This document shows positions 1-7,433 of a DNA stretch of 44,819 nt, one piece after another. The translations under genes and the position numbers were made by a program. The notes beneath the pieces are model-generated. The model worked only from the letters and a program-made list of their open reading frames with translations, ran no database searches and was not told the DNA's origin. How positions within the stretch are numbered: position 1 is the first letter of the stretch; every line of letters begins with the position of its first letter. This stretch comes from JBEVJC01 sp040510375. GTDB taxonomy: Bacteria; Bacteroidota; Bacteroidia; Chitinophagales; Chitinophagaceae. The DNA lies in NCBI GenBank assembly GCA_040510375.1, contig JBEVJC010000035.1, forward strand, positions 1 to 44,819, in the 5' to 3' direction.

Positions 1-1
1 G

Positions 2-2257
2 TGGTTAAAGGGAGTGAACAGCACGAATTTAAATCCAGCGCAGGAAATGGGTAAAGACGGGCTTAGTACAGGCAATAGTATGGTGGCAAAGGATGTGGTA
101 GGATTTGGATTGCATTATTATCAGGAGACCAGCGGGAACAATTTTATAGACTATAAAGCCATTGGAGGGAGCTCAGCATTTGCCAACCCCGGAACGCAAT
201 CCAATTTTGTGTCGCTTTATAATGGGAATATCGGTGCTATCAGCATTAATAATGCAGGATTGCTGAAGGGTGCACCCGCTTCGACCAATCCGCTGCCGTT
301 GTTTTACAATTACCGCTATGACCAGCTCAACCGTATTGTCAGTATGCAGGCCTATAAAAACCTGGATATAGCGGGCAACCATTGGAACAATGCACAGGCG
401 ATCGATGATTACAAAGAGAAAGTGAGCTATGATCCCAATGGAAATATTTTAACCTATGACCGTTATGGCTCTCCCTCGATTGCAGGCAAGCAAAAGGAAA
501 TGGATAGCCTTAAGTACCAGTATTATTATTATGACGGGAATAATAACCTGAACACCTATGATCCGACAAAACCTTTGCCGGAAGACGTAGGGAGGCTAAC
601 CAACCAACTGGCCCATGTTGACGATAGGGTAGTGAGTGCATACGATGAAGATATAGATGATCAGGCTCCGGGTAACTATACTTATGATGCAATTGGTAAC
701 TTGAAAACGGATGTTTCTGAAGGAATCACAGGTGCGGGTATCACCTGGAATGTATACGGGAAAATAAGCCGCATAGTTAAAGGAGGTAACATTATCATAT
801 ATAGTTACGATGCGGCAGGAAACAGGATAAGTAAGACTGCTGGCGGAAAGACAACGATCTATGTGCGGGATGCGGGTGGTAACGTGATGAGTGTTTATGA
901 AAAGAACGGGTCTAATTTAACGCAGGCCGAAGTTCATTTATATGGCAGCAGCCGACTGGGTTTCGTCTCGGCATTGACAATCCCTTCGGAGAATTTTACG
1001 TTATATGGTGGATTAGGAATCGGTAAAAGAAGTACCTTCACAAGAGGTGAAAAGATCTTTGAATTGAGTAATCATTTGGGGAATGTACTGGTGACGATCA
1101 GCGACAAGAAAGTCGCTTTCGATAGCGATGCCAATGGATTGATAGACTTCTATGAATCGGATGTGGTGGGTGCGAACGATTATTACACGGGCGGTATGCA
1201 AATGCCAGGCAGGAAATACCAGTTGGGAAGTACCACTTACCGTTATGGGTTTAATGGAAAGGAGAATGATAATGAGGTTAAAGGTGAAGGCAATCAGCAG
1301 GATTATGGCATGCGGATATATGATCCAAGATCGGTGAGGTTTTTGAGCGTGGATCCATTGCAAAGACAATTTCCATTTTATACGCCATATCAGTTTGCCG
1401 GGAACACTCCGATTCAGGCAAGTGATTTAGACGGATTGGAAGAGTATCACTACACTTTAACTTTTGATAAGGGCGGAAAACCAAAGTTAAATTATCTCAA
1501 GACCGTAACGGAAAAACCTTTTCTATTCTTTTGGTCATACAAACCTCCTGAACAGAAGGTTATTGAATATGGTGGGGAAACGTTCAAGTTTTCCGCAGGA
1601 GGATATAGCACTTCTCCGATGATTGCCATGGGAGCTAACTCGTATGATAATTTAGATGGTTGGTTGAACGGAGGATATGAGAAGGAACTGTTTGGTCAGG
1701 CATTTTATAGTACCTATGCCACGAATTTGCTGGATATTGGAGTATTCGCTGAGGGGACTTCTACAGACATTGCAGTTGGGAAATCATGGGCAAAAGCAAA
1801 TGCACATAGTATGGAGGATGCAAGTCCAGCTACAACAACCAATAAGCAAGTCACTGCGGCCAATAACGGAAATACTCAAGCAGCTAAATCGAATACATCT
1901 CAAGCTAAAGCTCCTACAGTTGTAGTTGGGCAAGCTGAATTAAATGTATATCGAGGTGGAGGTAAGTTTACTGTTGGAGATAGGGATATAAAAGTTGATC
2001 CACAAACTGGACTAGTAAAAACCACTCATGGGTTATCTGTTCATACCAATCCTGGCAATGTAAGTAAATTTGGTGGGGCTTTTAAAGTAATAAGCATTCC
2101 TTCGCAATTAAAGATAATTCAAAGGGGAAATGATGCTAATCATTTTGAAATTGTACCCGTCAAAGAGATGTCAAAGGAGGTCTTTCAGAATTACTTAGAT
2201 AAAATTAAAATAGAAAAAATTAATACAACATCGACAACTACAACAAATGGAGGTTAA
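2..2257 (+). CDS. RHS repeat-associated core protein with C-terminal toxin-like domain (5' end outside window)
   Basis: The reading frame is open to the first bases of the window, so this is the C-terminal part of a larger RHS/YD-repeat protein; the GTG at 14 is not a believable start. YD-type repeats such as YDPNGN, YDAIGN and YSYDAAGNR fill roughly the first 300 residues. The conserved RHS core follows near residues 410-472, with RYGFNGKEND, DYGMRIYDPR and FLSVDPL. After the core comes a linker rich in Ala, Thr and Asn, then a compact module of about 100 residues with YRGG, HGLSVHTNP, FGGAF, IIQRG and HFEIVP. In RHS and other polymorphic toxins the part after the core is the variable toxic tip. 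The YRG / HGLS / FEIVP layout recalls the R-S-E arrangement of ADP-ribosyltransferase-like folds, but that is only inference. The end of the gene looks more AT-rich than the core. It overlaps the next gene by 11 bases. Confidence 0.85.
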   Translation, partial: WLKGVNSTNLNPAQEMGKDGLSTGNSMVAKDVVGFGLHYYQETSGNNFIDYKAIGGSSAFANPGTQSNFVSLYNGNIGAISINNAGLLKGAPASTNPLPLFYNYRYDQLNRIVSMQAYKNLDIAGNHWNNAQAIDDYKEKVSYDPNGNILTYDRYGSPSIAGKQKEMDSLKYQYYYYDGNNNLNTYDPTKPLPEDVGRLTNQLAHVDDRVVSAYDEDIDDQAPGNYTYDAIGNLKTDVSEGITGAGITWNVYGKISRIVKGGNIIIYSYDAAGNRISKTAGGKTTIYVRDAGGNVMSVYEKNGSNLTQAEVHLYGSSRLGFVSALTIPSENFTLYGGLGIGKRSTFTRGEKIFELSNHLGNVLVTISDKKVAFDSDANGLIDFYESDVVGANDYYTGGMQMPGRKYQLGSTTYRYGFNGKENDNEVKGEGNQQDYGMRIYDPRSVRFLSVDPLQRQFPFYTPYQFAGNTPIQASDLDGLEEYHYTLTFDKGGKPKLNYLKTVTEKPFLFFWSYKPPEQKVIEYGGETFKFSAGGYSTSPMIAMGANSYDNLDGWLNGGYEKELFGQAFYSTYATNLLDIGVFAEGTSTDIAVGKSWAKANAHSMEDASPATTTNKQVTAANNGNTQAAKSNTSQAKAPTVVVGQAELNVYRGGGKFTVGDRDIKVDPQTGLVKTTHGLSVHTNPGNVSKFGGAFKVISIPSQLKIIQRGNDANHFEIVPVKEMSKEVFQNYLDKIKIEKINTTSTTTTNGG

Positions 2258-2543
2258 ACCTATTTTATCGTTTGGATTTGATATAAGTCTTTATGAAGAT
2301 GAGGTGAAAATGAAGGGCTATTGTAATGATATTCTTGTTATCTTGCCCGACTTTACAAAATTTAAAGTTTGTTTTTACGATCCCATTAGATTGAGTCAGG
2401 ATTTGGAGGATGAGGGGTATATTGCTGAGCCTGGCTTAATTGTAATAAAGGATGTAACAAGAAGTAATATGGAAAGGACCGTTTATGAACTATGGCTTGA
2501 TGGTTTTTTTGACAGCCTAATGCCACTTAAAACGGCGGATTAA
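2247..2543 (+). CDS. Candidate immunity protein for the RHS toxin tip
   Basis: This is a 98-residue protein with no signal peptide or membrane segment, rich in acidic residues (SLYEDEV, DLEDEGY). I do not recognise the family. Its ATG lies inside the last codons of the RHS gene (11-base overlap), which suggests translational coupling. A short cytoplasmic acidic protein encoded directly behind an RHS C-terminal module is the usual place for the cognate immunity gene of a polymorphic toxin. The function is therefore inferred from position and size, not from a motif. The IS630-like element begins about 50 bp downstream, so no further immunity genes follow here. Confidence 0.6.
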   Translation: MEVKPILSFGFDISLYEDEVKMKGYCNDILVILPDFTKFKVCFYDPIRLSQDLEDEGYIAEPGLIVIKDVTRSNMERTVYELWLDGFFDSLMPLKTAD

Positions 2544-2595
2544 ATATTTTTTATTTACCAGGTAAAATTGGACAGTAATTAACTGCAATAGCTAC

Positions 2596-2610
2596 TTGTG
2601 TCACGTCACA
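2596..2610 (+). repeat. Left terminal inverted repeat of the IS630-like element
   Basis: The 15 bases TTGTGTCACGTCACA match the reverse complement of the right end with two mismatches. Confidence 0.65.
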
Positions 2611-2658
2611 TTTAATATGGCGTATTATTTTTTTGTATCTTAGCCATCCAAAAAGGCT

Positions 2659-3715
2659 ATGATAAAATACACGGTTCATTTGACGAAGGGGGAGCGGGAA
2701 GAATTGCAGGGTATTATCAGCAATTGCTCTCATACCTCTCAGACTTTTCGCGCGGCCTATGTGCTGCTGAATTGTGATGAAGGCAAGTATGCAGAGAAGG
2801 TCACCAATGAGCAGATATGCACCGTGTTGAAAATAGGCATGCGAACGATCGACCGGATTAAAGCTCGTTTTATAGACGGCGGCCTGGAGGCCACGCTGGA
2901 GCGAAAGCCCACTAGCAGAATCTACGATGTGAAAGCAGACGGAAACGTTGAAGCCCTGTAATCACCTTGTGTTGCAGTGAACCGCCCAAGGGATACGCAA
3001 AATGGTCATTGCGACTCCTGGCTGACAAAATGGTTGAATTGAAGTACGCTGAGAGTATCTCCTATGAGACGGTTCGCCGCGTGTTAAAAAAAACGAACTT
3101 AAGCCCTGGAAAGTCAAAGGCTAGGTGATCCCAGACGCCAGGAGCGGTGAATTTGTGGCTAACATGGAAAAGGTGTTGGATGTTTACAAGAGGCCGTACA
3201 ATCTATCCAATCCGGTTATCTGCATGGATAAATTGCCCAAACAGTTGATCCGGGAAGCACGTTCATCGATACCCATGAAACCAGGCAGATACCTGCGGGT
3301 CGACTACGAGTACATCCGGCACGGGGTGTGTAATGTTTTCATGGCCAGCGAACCGCTCAAAGGCAAAAGATTTACCGCGGTTACGGAACTAAAGACCAGA
3401 AGGGAATGGGCGCTGTTCGTCAAACGTATTTCTGATGAATGGTATCCCAAGGCAAAGAAGATCACACTGGTCATGGATAATTACGGAACCCACAGTGCTG
3501 GTTCGTTCTATGAGGTCTTTTCACCAGCTGAAGCAAAGAGGATCTGGGATCGATTTGAGTTTGTCTACACTCCCAAACATGGCAGTTGGCTGAACATGGC
3601 AGAAATAGAACTCAATGTGATAAACCGTCAATGTCTCAGTAGGCATATAGATACGATTGGAAAGGTTAAGTCCGCGATTGCAGCCTGGCAAAAAGATCGA
3701 AATAACAAAAATTAA
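2659..3715 (+). pseudogene. IS630-family transposase, broken by two frameshifts
   Basis: Three consecutive reading frames make up one transposase. The N-terminal part (2659-2961) has a helix-turn-helix with MRTIDRIKARF. A middle part without its own start (about 2958-3125) contains CSEPPKGYAKW, LRLLADKMVE and SYETVRRVLKK. The C-terminal part (3125-3715) has the DDE domain. The first shift near 2958 fits loss of one base and the second near 3125 fits loss of another. The catalytic acids remain: D in ICMDKLPKQL, D in LVMDNYGTHS and E in SWLNMAEIE. The usual DET after the first strand reads DKL. It cannot be made as one protein without two frame changes, so the element is probably dead. Programmed frameshifting is unlikely because two separate shifts are needed. 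Confidence 0.85.
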
Positions 3716-3785
3716 AAAATAAACTGGCAGTTTACTACACACCAGGCAAGAATTAAACTCAAAAAACTTTACCCGTCAACTTAGG

Positions 3786-3800
3786 TGTGACGAGACACTA
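3786..3800 (-). repeat. Right terminal inverted repeat of the IS630-like element
   Basis: The reverse complement reads TAGTGTCTCGTCACA, matching the left end at 13 of 15 positions. Confidence 0.65.
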
Positions 3801-3901
3801 GTTGATCCGACAATTCAGGATTTTTTTCAAAAGGGTTTGGATTAATATTTATGCAGCCTCGGAGGTTTGATCCAACTACTTTTCTTTAGCCAAGGTAAGT
3901 G

Positions 3902-3929
3902 GTAAGCACCCGGGAGTCTGTGCAAAAAC
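3902..3929 (+). repeat. Terminal inverted repeat of IS1182-like element (left)
   Basis: This 28-base repeat is the exact reverse complement of 5585-5612. Confidence 0.9.
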
Positions 3930-3976
3930 CACCTTTTTAAGTAAAATCAACTTCAGGGATGTCGTTCCTGCCTAAT

Positions 3977-5509
3977 TTAAACGTTATAGCCGTACTCACT
4001 TCTGATGACCTGAAAATAATCGATAAATAAAGGCGCTCTAAAATGGCGTCTATTTTCGTTTGCGCCAAATGAAAACGAGTTTAAAAAATTAAACAGGAAG
4101 TCCTTAAACTTCTTTTTGAGACCATCAATGCCAATTACTGAAATTAACCGCCTCAGATTATAGACTATCATCAATAAGTTGACTTCTGACAGTACATTTA
4201 TCTTGCCACGCATTAATGTAAATGTAAATCCCCACTGTCGTTTTAAAATTCCAAACTGATGCTCGACGATTTGTTGCCTTAATTTGTAATAATCAGGAGC
4301 TGCCAGTACCCGACTTCTGTTTTCGTCTATGACATCCTGGTATTCGGTCCTTTCGATAATGCGGCCCGCCTTATTACTGGTACAGTCCTGACGAATAGGA
4401 CAAGTAGTGCAAGCAGGAGTTTTGTATGTAAATGCCCTATAATTTTTCCTTGTAATAAAGTCTCCTGCTTTGCGCATGATTTCCCCCGACGGACATACAT
4501 AGTAGTCATTCTCCTTGTTGTAGACAAACTCAGCTGTTGGAATACAATTATGACTTGGCGATGTAGTTGGCATAGGCGATGAGTAGGTTATTATCTCTGC
4601 AGCCTTACAAATCCAACTGATCTCCGGTTGACTATCCTGCATCGCTCAATGTGTTGAATTTCCCCAGATCCAGCAAATGCTTGACGGTTAGCGCCATCGG
4701 CGCAAGCTCCCTTTTATCCGTTGAAGCTCCAATATCCGCATGCACAAATAGTTTATGTTTTTTGTCAGTTGCCGCTTGTATACAATAGCCTACTTCAGAT
4801 CCATTATTACCTAGCCGCATTAACCTTGCATCAGTATCTATAATGCTGATTTGAGTATCGTTACTTTCAACGAGTTTTGCCTCGATGGCTTCATATTTCC
4901 GACGTCGTTTGTTTCGTTCTCCAATTTTGCTGCGCAGTTCTTCTTTTTCCGCTTCATCTGCATGTTGCAGCAACTGTTCATATTCTTCGATTTTTGTATC
5001 GATGTAGTCAAAATGGCGATCGATTTTCGATTGATTTTCGATTGATTAAAGTTGTTCCGGACATTGTTCTGTGCACGTACCTTAAAAGAGTCAATACCGA
5101 CCGTTTCTCCTTCGATCAGGTTCAGATCCTGAAGCATGATCACAAAATACCGGAAAGCAGATTTAATTGCTGCGGAATTATCCTTTCTGAAATAGGCAAT
5201 CGACCTAAAAGAAGGCTTGAGGCCTTTCAGCAGCCACCATAATTCAATGTTTACTTTGCAGCCGTATTCGAGTTTGCGTGATGATCTGATCGAATGTTTA
5301 TAACCGTACAGGTAAAGTTTCAGGAGCAGCGAAGGGTCGTACGGAGGGCGCCCTTCCCTCCGAAGGGATGAGTGTTTGAATCCAAGATCGTCTAATGGAA
5401 GTATATCCACAAACAGATCAATTACCCTGGCCCATGAATCTGGAGGCACCATTTCTTCTAACGCAAAAAACTGGATTTGATTTCGGTTATTGCCTGAGAT
5501 GTAGTCCAT
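3977..5509 (-). pseudogene. IS1182-family transposase with two frame breaks
   Basis: The start (5509) gives MDYISGNNRNQ followed by the N-terminal domain typical of IS1182 transposases (FALEEMVPPDSWAR, GRPPYDPSLLLKLYLYGY) and the first catalytic Asp region GIDSFKVRAQN. The frame then changes near 5034 and continues with a charged coiled-coil stretch (EAEKEELRSKIGER) and the VHADIGASTDKRELAPM region. It changes again near 4636, after TLSDAG, and continues with a Cys-rich stretch (CPSGE, CTTCPIRQDC) and the C-terminal EVNLLMIVYNLRRLI. Removing one copy of an 11-base tandem repeat (5023-5044) restores the frame as NQSKIDRHFDYIDTK. The second break fits loss of a TA dinucleotide. No full-length protein can be made. 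Confidence 0.88.
5023..5044. repeat. 11-bp tandem duplication that breaks the IS1182 transposase
   Basis: The unit ATTTTCGATTG occurs twice in a row (5023-5033 and 5034-5044). Eleven bases are not a multiple of three, and deleting one unit in silico rejoins the two parts of the transposase. Confidence 0.85.
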
Positions 5510-5584
5510 ATCAAAACATTTTGACTACCCTCAAGTTCTTCATTTAATCTTAAAACAACAACTGACAGTTATCCCCCGATGTTA

Positions 5585-5612
5585 GTTTTTGCACAGACTC
5601 CCGGGTGCTTAC
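5585..5612 (-). repeat. Terminal inverted repeat of IS1182-like element (right)
   Basis: This 28-base repeat is the exact reverse complement of 3902-3929. Confidence 0.9.
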
Positions 5613-5731
5613 TTTTATTTTGGGTAAATATACGCAGGGTTAACCGGTGGTTACATTATAAGAGACACCAAAACCGACAACCCGCTGGCAAAAACAATGG
5701 TGGATGACGGAAGAGGTAAATACGGCTTACC

Positions 5732-5765
5732 CTCACGTAAGTTACCATTTGGTAAGTTACGTGAG
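5732..5765. repeat. 15-bp inverted repeat with ATTT loop
   Basis: CTCACGTAAGTTACC is followed after ATTT by GGTAAGTTACGTGAG, giving a stem with a single mismatch. No T-run follows on either strand, so it does not look like a terminator. It could be an operator-like palindrome or a remnant of a mobile-element end. Confidence 0.6.
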
Positions 5766-5900
5766 GCCAATCGCCTACGGGAAGCTACCGAAGATTTGCA
5801 TTCACATAACAGCCCGCTTTACACAAGGGACACAGAACAACTTTTCCGACCGCAATTGAATTTTAATGAACGCCGTACCCAGTGGTGAAACCTCAAGTCT

Positions 5901-5910
5901 CAGTAGCCCG
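5901..5910. repeat. 10-bp direct repeat of the tRNA-Glu 3' end
   Basis: CAGTAGCCCG at 5901-5910 recurs at 5961-5970, where it covers the last bases of the tRNA-Glu gene and the bases just after it. It may be an attachment-site scar or a leftover of a duplicated tRNA; it is short enough to be chance. Confidence 0.35.
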
Positions 5911-5920
5911 CAAAAAGGAA

Positions 5921-5956
5921 AAAGGCTGTCTCAAAATCGCTTTTGAGACAGCCTTT
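5921..5956 (-). terminator. Intrinsic terminator downstream of tRNA-Glu
   Basis: A perfect 16-bp stem (AAAGGCTGTCTCAAAA with TTTTGAGACAGCCTTT, loop TCGC) lies just beyond the tRNA 3' end. T-rich runs flank it on both strands, so it may work in both directions. Confidence 0.75.
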
Positions 5957-5963
5957 TTTCCAG

Positions 5964-6035
5964 TAGCCCGTACGGGATTCGAACCCGTATCACCACCGTG
6001 AAAGGGTGGTGTCCTAGCCCTTAGACGAACGGGCC
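5964..6035 (-). tRNA. tRNA-Glu (anticodon TTC)
   Basis: On the minus strand a 72-nt cloverleaf can be folded. The acceptor GGCCCGT pairs with ACGGGCT (with G-U at the end), and the discriminator base is A. The anticodon arm is CACCACC-CTTTCAC-GGTGGTG, giving anticodon TTC. The T arm contains GGTTCGAATCC. CCA is not encoded. A consensus promoter lies upstream and a terminator downstream. The 3' side faces the region with the RHS gene and insertion sequences. Confidence 0.95.
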
Positions 6036-6049
6036 GTTTTAAGGGACGG

Positions 6050-6081
6050 CAAAGATATGTTTGAACCTTTTTCCCGCCAAA
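6050..6081 (-). promoter_or_regulatory. Bacteroidota-type promoter of tRNA-Glu
   Basis: On the minus strand TTTG (6081-6078) is followed after 20 bases by TATCTTTG (6057-6050), an exact match to TTTG / TAnnTTTG. The -7 box ends 14 bases before the tRNA. Confidence 0.8.
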
Positions 6082-6211
6082 TGTTTTTTCAAAAACCTTC
6101 CAGAAAATTAAATAAAAATTGCCGGTTCGGGAAGCTTATTTCTCCCCGTCGATCTTTGCATTTCGCTCCAACGCCCTATTTACGGCCCTCCAACCCCTTT
6201 AACCTTTACTA

Positions 6212-6244
6212 TTTGCTTAATTCCTTCGGAAATAAGTAACTTCG
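6212..6244 (+). promoter_or_regulatory. Likely promoter of gapA
   Basis: TTTG at 6212-6215 and TAACTTCG at 6237-6244 are 21 bases apart, a near match to the Bacteroidota consensus. A short AT-rich leader leads to the ATG at 6278. Confidence 0.55.
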
Positions 6245-6277
6245 GCCCCTAATAAAAAAAACTTAAACTATTTCTAA

Positions 6278-7291
6278 ATGAGCACAGTTAAAGTAGCTAT
6301 CAATGGTTTCGGAAGGATCGGCCGACTGGTCTATCGCCAGATATACAAGAAAGAAGGAATTGAAGTTGTGGCCATCAACGACCTTACCAGCCCGAAAGTC
6401 CTGGCTCACCTCTTAAAATACGATACCGCACAGGGACGTTTTGATGCAGAAGTTCATTCTACTGAACACGCAATCACCGTAAACGGCGAAGAAGTTAAAA
6501 TATATGCCCAGAAAGATCCCGCACAAATTCCCTGGAAAGATCATGGAGTTGATGTGGTTCTGGAATGCACCGGTTTCTTTACCGATAAAACAAAGGCCGA
6601 AGCGCACCTTACTGCAGGTGCCCGCAAAGTGGTGATCTCTGCACCAGCAACCGGCGACCTGAAGACAATCGTTTTTAATGTGAACCATAATATCCTCGAT
6701 GGTACAGAAACCATCATCAGTTGCGCTTCCTGCACTACCAACTGCCTGGCGCCAATGGCACAGGTACTGGAAGAAAAATTTGGTATTGTAAATGGCCTGA
6801 TGACGACCATCCACGCGTATACCAACGATCAGAACACACAGGATGCTCCGCATCCGAAAGGCGACCTGCGCCGCGCACGCGCCGCTGCACAAAACATCGT
6901 TCCCAACAGCACCGGTGCTGCCAAGGCAATCGGCCTGGTTCTCCCAGCACTGAAAGGCAAACTGGATGGTAGCGCACAACGTGTACCAACACTTACCGGT
7001 TCATTGACCGAAGTAACCGCCGTTCTTGCAAAGAAAACAACCGTTGAAGAACTGAACGCTGCCATGAAGGCCGCTTCCAACGAAAGTTTTGGATATACGG
7101 AAGACGAAATCGTAAGCAGCGATATCATCGGTACCTCATTTGGTTCCCTGTTCGATGCTACCCAGACAAGGGTTCAGACTGTAGGCGATAGCCAGATCGT
7201 CCGCACCGTTGCCTGGTACGATAATGAAATGAGTTATGTGAGCCAGCTGGTTCGCACCGTTCATTTCTTCGCACAAAAAATCGGAAAATAA
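6278..7291 (+). CDS. gapA: Glyceraldehyde-3-phosphate dehydrogenase, type I
   Basis: The 337-residue protein is full length for the family. It converts glyceraldehyde-3-phosphate, NAD and phosphate into 1,3-bisphosphoglycerate in glycolysis, and the reverse in gluconeogenesis, in the cytoplasm. The N-terminal Rossmann motif is VAINGFGRIGR. The catalytic segment SCASCTTNCLAP carries the active-site Cys at residue 152. Further family marks are TIHAYTNDQ, RRARAAAQNI and the C-terminal WYDNEMSY. The next gene, pgk, uses its product. The gap of 142 bases between them contains a weak hairpin, so the two may be partly separately expressed. Confidence 0.98.
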   Translation: MSTVKVAINGFGRIGRLVYRQIYKKEGIEVVAINDLTSPKVLAHLLKYDTAQGRFDAEVHSTEHAITVNGEEVKIYAQKDPAQIPWKDHGVDVVLECTGFFTDKTKAEAHLTAGARKVVISAPATGDLKTIVFNVNHNILDGTETIISCASCTTNCLAPMAQVLEEKFGIVNGLMTTIHAYTNDQNTQDAPHPKGDLRRARAAAQNIVPNSTGAAKAIGLVLPALKGKLDGSAQRVPTLTGSLTEVTAVLAKKTTVEELNAAMKAASNESFGYTEDEIVSSDIIGTSFGSLFDATQTRVQTVGDSQIVRTVAWYDNEMSYVSQLVRTVHFFAQKIGK

Positions 7292-7302
7292 TCAATAGCG
7301 AG

Positions 7303-7330
7303 AGGGAGTAGTCAATTACTCCCTTTCCTT
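7303..7330 (+). terminator. Weak intrinsic terminator or attenuator after gapA
   Basis: AGGGAGTA pairs with TACTCCCT across the loop GTCAAT, followed by TTCCTTTT. The stem is only 8 bp and the T-tract is interrupted, so termination is probably partial and pgk could still be reached by read-through. Confidence 0.45.
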
Positions 7331-7433
7331 TTAGATGACCATCCCGTTTGAACCGGGCAGGTCCCGTGGAGCAGATCGGTTTAATTACTGCCGTTGATCC
7401 CTCCATACCATTCTTTCATTCTAAACCAACTCC

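Larger units (their letters stand above)
2596..3800 (+). mobile_element. IS630-family insertion sequence remnant
   Basis: The element is about 1.2 kb and carries one broken transposase gene on the plus strand. Its ends are imperfect inverted repeats: 2596-2610 matches the reverse complement of 3786-3800 at 13 of 15 positions, both containing GTGTC.CGTCACA. IS630 elements insert at TA; a TA is present at the right end (3799-3800), but the equivalent left position reads TT, in keeping with decay. The element sits between the candidate immunity gene and a second insertion sequence. Confidence 0.75.
3902..5612 (-). mobile_element. IS1182-family insertion sequence, complete ends, dead transposase
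   Basis: The element is 1711 bp, bounded by 28-bp inverted repeats that are identical over their full length (3902-3929 and 5585-5612; they contain CACCCGGGAGTCTGTGC). The transposase runs on the minus strand and fills most of the element. Perfect ends together with only two visible lesions in the gene suggest recent arrival and recent inactivation. I could not identify a clear target-site duplication in the flanks. Confidence 0.85.
5613..5920. other. Gene-poor spacer between the IS and tRNA-Glu
   Basis: I see no supportable gene in these roughly 300 bases. Short open frames exist but have no recognisable content. The stretch holds an isolated inverted repeat (5732-5765) and a 10-base copy of the tRNA-Glu 3' end (5901-5910), and probably contains remnants of older insertions. 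Confidence 0.5.

Noticed and set aside
14..14. GTG at 14 as the start of the RHS protein
   Set aside because: The frame continues open to the window edge and RHS proteins are much longer; the gene is cut by the window.
5697..5888. Short plus-strand open frame beside tRNA-Glu
   Set aside because: No domain, no plausible start signal, and it spans an inverted repeat; it reads like chance.
6413..7128. Several long minus-strand frames inside gapA
   Set aside because: They mirror the strongly coded plus-strand gene and have no domain content.
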